This document shows, one piece after another, positions 61,655 through 64,000 of a stretch of DNA of 64,000 bases. Under the pieces are notes generated by a model. It saw only the letters and a list, made by a program, of their open reading frames with translations. It did no database searches and was not told the DNA's origin. Made by a program: the position numbers and the translations under genes. The stretch spans positions 5,952,001 to 6,016,000 of the forward strand of contig CAWAHF010000004.1 of the NCBI GenBank assembly GCA_963781805.1. Direction: 5' to 3'. This DNA is from JAFGPL01 sp963781805. GTDB lineage: Bacteria; Bacteroidota; Bacteroidia; Bacteroidales; UBA10428. Every line of letters starts with the position of its first letter. The first letter of the stretch is position 1.

Positions 61655-61684
61655 CAAAAGTAAGATAATTATTGCGGTTGGCAA
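61655..61684 (-). promoter_or_regulatory. Bacteroidota-type promoter for the sigma factor gene
   Basis: On the minus strand TTG (61684-61682), 19 bp, then TACTTTTG (61662-61655), matching the TTG-N19-21-TAnnTTTG consensus of the primary sigma factor. The start of transcription would be ~61648, 40 nt before the ATG at 61609. The sigma factor is thus probably made by the housekeeping polymerase, while susC has no such box in its leader. Confidence 0.6.
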
Positions 61685-61725
61685 TGTTCCTGCTATGATT
61701 TTGGATTTAATAAAAATAATTTGAA

Positions 61726-63093
61726 TTAATACCCTTCCGGTTTTATCATTTCGAAGGAAGGGCTTACAGGTAATTTCCACTGCGAAAACGGATCCGGATG
61801 TTTAGGATCAAAAGGTGGAACGACATGCAGATATTGGGCCAGGTTGGGAATATTAGCTTTGATGCCTTCCACAACACATTTTGCCAGTTCATACGCCCCA
61901 TAAGTGCTATGATGTGAATTATCAGCAAGCGCTTTCTCCTGACCCGGAAATGAATTGGCCGGATAGTGCACAAATGCTCGCTTAGAACCTTCCACTCCCA
62001 GGGCTTCGTATAAATCGGTGCTCATGGCATGCAAATCGATTAACGGAACATGCTCTTCCCTTGCAACCTGTCTGGCTGCCTCAGGATAATTGCCATGTGT
62101 GTTGATTACTTTTCCATTCTCATCAAAACTTCTTCGCTGCATGGAAGTAACAATTACAGGTTTTGCTCCTTTGTCCCGTGCTTCCTGAATGAATTGTTTC
62201 AATAAATCTTTATATCCGGTAAATGCTTCTACATATGCAGAACTGTTGGTCTTTTGATCGTTATGTCCAAATTGGATAAAAAGATAATCTCCCGGTCTGA
62301 TGACGCTCATGATTTTTTTCAGCCTGTTTTCCCATACAAAACTTTTTAAGGCTTCACCGGATTCGGCGTAGTTTGTTACTACAACTTTATCTGTAAAAAA
62401 CACTGGTAACATTTGTCCCCAGGCAGACCAGGGTTCTTTTTCCTGATCGGTAACGGTTGAATTTCCTGCCAGAAACACAGTGATGACATCTTTGACTTCC
62501 TTAATTTCAATCGCATCAATGCATGGCCTTGAATTATTGAACTCCAGGCTTAACTTATCATCCCAGTTCAGATAACCAATCTCGCGTGACTTCAATCTTA
62601 TGCTCTCTTCCTGATTAATTCTGGGAGTTCGTACATTTACCACAAAAGAATCGGTTTTAAATTTTCCTTTTCCGGTAACCACCTTCTCAAGCATTAATCT
62701 TCTTGATTCCGCTTTTACCGTATTTACTGACGAACCTTTTCGATCCCCAAAAGTTATCTTCACTTCATAGTTTCCTTCCGGTAGATCTAGTACAAAATAA
62801 AAAGGTTTGTCGCTCGTGCAAAAATCATCCCGAAGCATATCTTTTCCTCTCCTGTTAACACCCATCATGGGCGCTTCTGAAATAAATCCATACCCACGTT
62901 CTTTGTTATAAACCATATTAGCTGTAACCTGTTTGTATCCGGGTTCGACTTTACCGGATCCAAAATCGAATTTCAGGTTCAGGGGTTCCTGTAGTTTTTT
63001 AGTTACGGATAATGACTCCTGGCTATATGATTTCAGGATTGCCAGAAATCCCAATAAGATGAATAGTGGAATAAAAACAGGTAATCTTTTCAT
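61726..63093 (-). CDS. CE12-like rhamnogalacturonan acetylesterase (SGNH hydrolase) with N-terminal beta domain
   Basis: 455 residues with signal peptide (~1-25). Residues ~35-200 form a beta-sandwich domain (LNLKFDFGSGKVEPGYKQV; NYEVKITFGDRKGS) like the N-terminal domain of rhamnogalacturonan esterases. The SGNH domain follows: block I VFLAGNSTVTD (the usual GDS is GNS here, Ser nucleophile kept), block II Gly in YAESGEALKSF, block III GHNDQK, block V DNSHHSTYGAYELA (Asp and His). It removes acetyl groups from rhamnogalacturonan backbone, in the periplasm. It lies 80 bp after the GH105 gene and before the sigma factor, so it may belong to a neighbouring pectin operon. Confidence 0.85.
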   Translation of the reverse strand: MKRLPVFIPLFILLGFLAILKSYSQESLSVTKKLQEPLNLKFDFGSGKVEPGYKQVTANMVYNKERGYGFISEAPMMGVNRRGKDMLRDDFCTSDKPFYFVLDLPEGNYEVKITFGDRKGSSVNTVKAESRRLMLEKVVTGKGKFKTDSFVVNVRTPRINQEESIRLKSREIGYLNWDDKLSLEFNNSRPCIDAIEIKEVKDVITVFLAGNSTVTDQEKEPWSAWGQMLPVFFTDKVVVTNYAESGEALKSFVWENRLKKIMSVIRPGDYLFIQFGHNDQKTNSSAYVEAFTGYKDLLKQFIQEARDKGAKPVIVTSMQRRSFDENGKVINTHGNYPEAARQVAREEHVPLIDLHAMSTDLYEALGVEGSKRAFVHYPANSFPGQEKALADNSHHSTYGAYELAKCVVEGIKANIPNLAQYLHVVPPFDPKHPDPFSQWKLPVSPSFEMIKPEGY

Positions 63094-63173
63094 GGCAGTA
63101 AATTAAATTAGGATTCAATTAAATAGATATAAAATCACAAAGAGCATTTTGTATACAAAGTTAGAAGATCTAA

Positions 63174-64000
63174 TTAATTGTGCATCATCAAAGCATTGTC
63201 ATTTGTCCCGGCATTGAAATTTTTCAATAAAGAAATTACCTCAGCTCCGGCGAGTAATACGGGTCCATAGCCATGTGCTGCATAAATGCTTATGGGACGA
63301 TAATAATAAAATGCAGGATCAAATGCCATTCCTGTTCCGACGCAGGTACCCTCAACCTGTCCCTTGTCATTCACTTTTGTGGTTATGGCATTCCACGCAA
63401 GCAATACCATTGGACCGTATGCTTTTGCATCTAAATATCCACGGTTGATAGCTCTTGCAATAGCATATGTATAAATTGCTGTTGCTGAAGTTTCAAGGTA
63501 AGAGTCCGAACGATCCAGTAACTGGTGCCAGAATCCTTCACCTGATTGACAGGCAGCAAGTCCTTTGATATGTTCCTGCAAAATTGCCAGAACTTCTTTG
63601 TATCCGGGATAACCGACCGGCAATACTTCAAGAAGTTCCACCATGGTCATAATGGCCCAGCCATTGGCACGTGCCCAGTGAAACTGAGGATGCGGCTCCA
63701 TATCCTGCACCCATCCATGCATAAATAGTCCTTTTTCATGATTAAACATTCGCATTGAAAATTGTAACACTTGTCTCACTGCATCATCATAGTATCGTGT
63801 ATCACCTGTTAATTTCCCCATTTGGGCCAACGCCGGTACACTCATAAATAAATCATCAAGCCAGAGGGTATTGGGTAGGGGTCTGTTTCGCGCAAGAGTG
63901 CTGTCATTTAACCTGAATTCCACATTACTGATAAAGTTGATAAAATTATCTATCATGGGACGTAAATTAGCGCTTAGACCGGCTCGTTCCGTTTTAATCA
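63174..64000 (-). CDS. GH105 unsaturated rhamnogalacturonyl hydrolase, partial (5' end outside window)
   Basis: The frame is open from the stop at 63174 to the right edge; the Met at 63956 is internal, as the upstream codons (KTERAGLSANLRP) continue without a stop. Visible ~275 residues are the (alpha/alpha)6 barrel of GH105: TLWLDDLFMSVPALAQMGKLTGD (DD near the catalytic Asp), HWARANGWAIMTMVELL (W-x-R-x-x-G-W), GTCVGTGMAFDPAFYYYRP and the C-terminal GPVLLAGAEVI. It removes the unsaturated galacturonic acid left on rhamnogalacturonan oligosaccharides by lyases. It is 80 bp upstream of the CE12-like esterase gene, and the two match in substrate. Confidence 0.9.
   Translation of the reverse strand, partial: IKTERAGLSANLRPMIDNFINFISNVEFRLNDSTLARNRPLPNTLWLDDLFMSVPALAQMGKLTGDTRYYDDAVRQVLQFSMRMFNHEKGLFMHGWVQDMEPHPQFHWARANGWAIMTMVELLEVLPVGYPGYKEVLAILQEHIKGLAACQSGEGFWHQLLDRSDSYLETSATAIYTYAIARAINRGYLDAKAYGPMVLLAWNAITTKVNDKGQVEGTCVGTGMAFDPAFYYYRPISIYAAHGYGPVLLAGAEVISLLKNFNAGTNDNALMMHN

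Overview
The window comes from an anaerobic, plant-polymer-degrading member of the Bacteroidota. Evidence seen in the sequence: SusC/SusD pairing with an ECF sigma factor and FecR anti-sigma factors, promoter boxes of the Bacteroidota type (TTG, about 20 bp, TAnnTTTG), many lipoproteins, several carbohydrate-active enzymes, and type IX secretion (T9SS) C-terminal sorting domains on two enzymes. An oxygen-sensitive glycyl radical enzyme points to anaerobic life. T9SS argues against Bacteroides itself and fits Marinilabiliales/Prolixibacteraceae-like lineages; that placement is inference.

Region 1 (1-10790, minus strand) is a tight operon of at least nine genes, cut by the left edge. In transcription order it encodes a MotA/TolQ/ExbB-type channel protein, a MotB/ExbD-like partner with one N-terminal helix carrying an Asp and a long run of Ig-like repeats, a small CxxC protein, a small unknown, a large coiled-coil membrane protein, a GrpE-like protein, a divergent Hsp70, a TPR membrane protein and a secreted VWA protein. 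It looks like an ion-driven envelope machine coupled to a dedicated chaperone pair. I do not recognise it as a described system. Divergent from it (11177-14122) is a fused FAD/Fe-S D-2-hydroxyacid dehydrogenase.

Region 2 (14450-30186) holds two GH146-like beta-L-arabinofuranosidases flanking a retaining GH97, a glycyl radical enzyme whose active-site residues match trans-4-hydroxy-L-proline dehydratase (HypD), its activase, an S9 prolyl-type peptidase, a secreted HExxH protease and an Xaa-Pro peptidase. Together these could take apart hydroxyproline-rich plant glycoproteins: strip arabinose and galactose, cut proline-rich peptides, then dehydrate free hydroxyproline. An IS1380-family insertion sequence follows (30506-31861).

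Region 3 (32268-38292, plus strand) carries a beta-lactamase-fold serine hydrolase, a T9SS-exported GH105-like enzyme and a GH79-like beta-glucuronidase, followed by a decayed group II intron 3' end.

Region 4 (38564-64000, minus strand) is a polysaccharide utilization locus. From upstream to downstream: GH105 (cut by the right edge), a CE12-like esterase, ECF sigma factor, two FecR, SusC, SusD, three lipoproteins sharing a DUF4859-like module (one with a metalloprotease-like domain, one with a CotH domain), GH51, GH127 with T9SS signal, GH27, GH127. The enzyme set suits arabinose- and galactose-decorated pectin and/or hydroxyproline-rich glycoproteins. No tRNA, rRNA or CRISPR array was seen.
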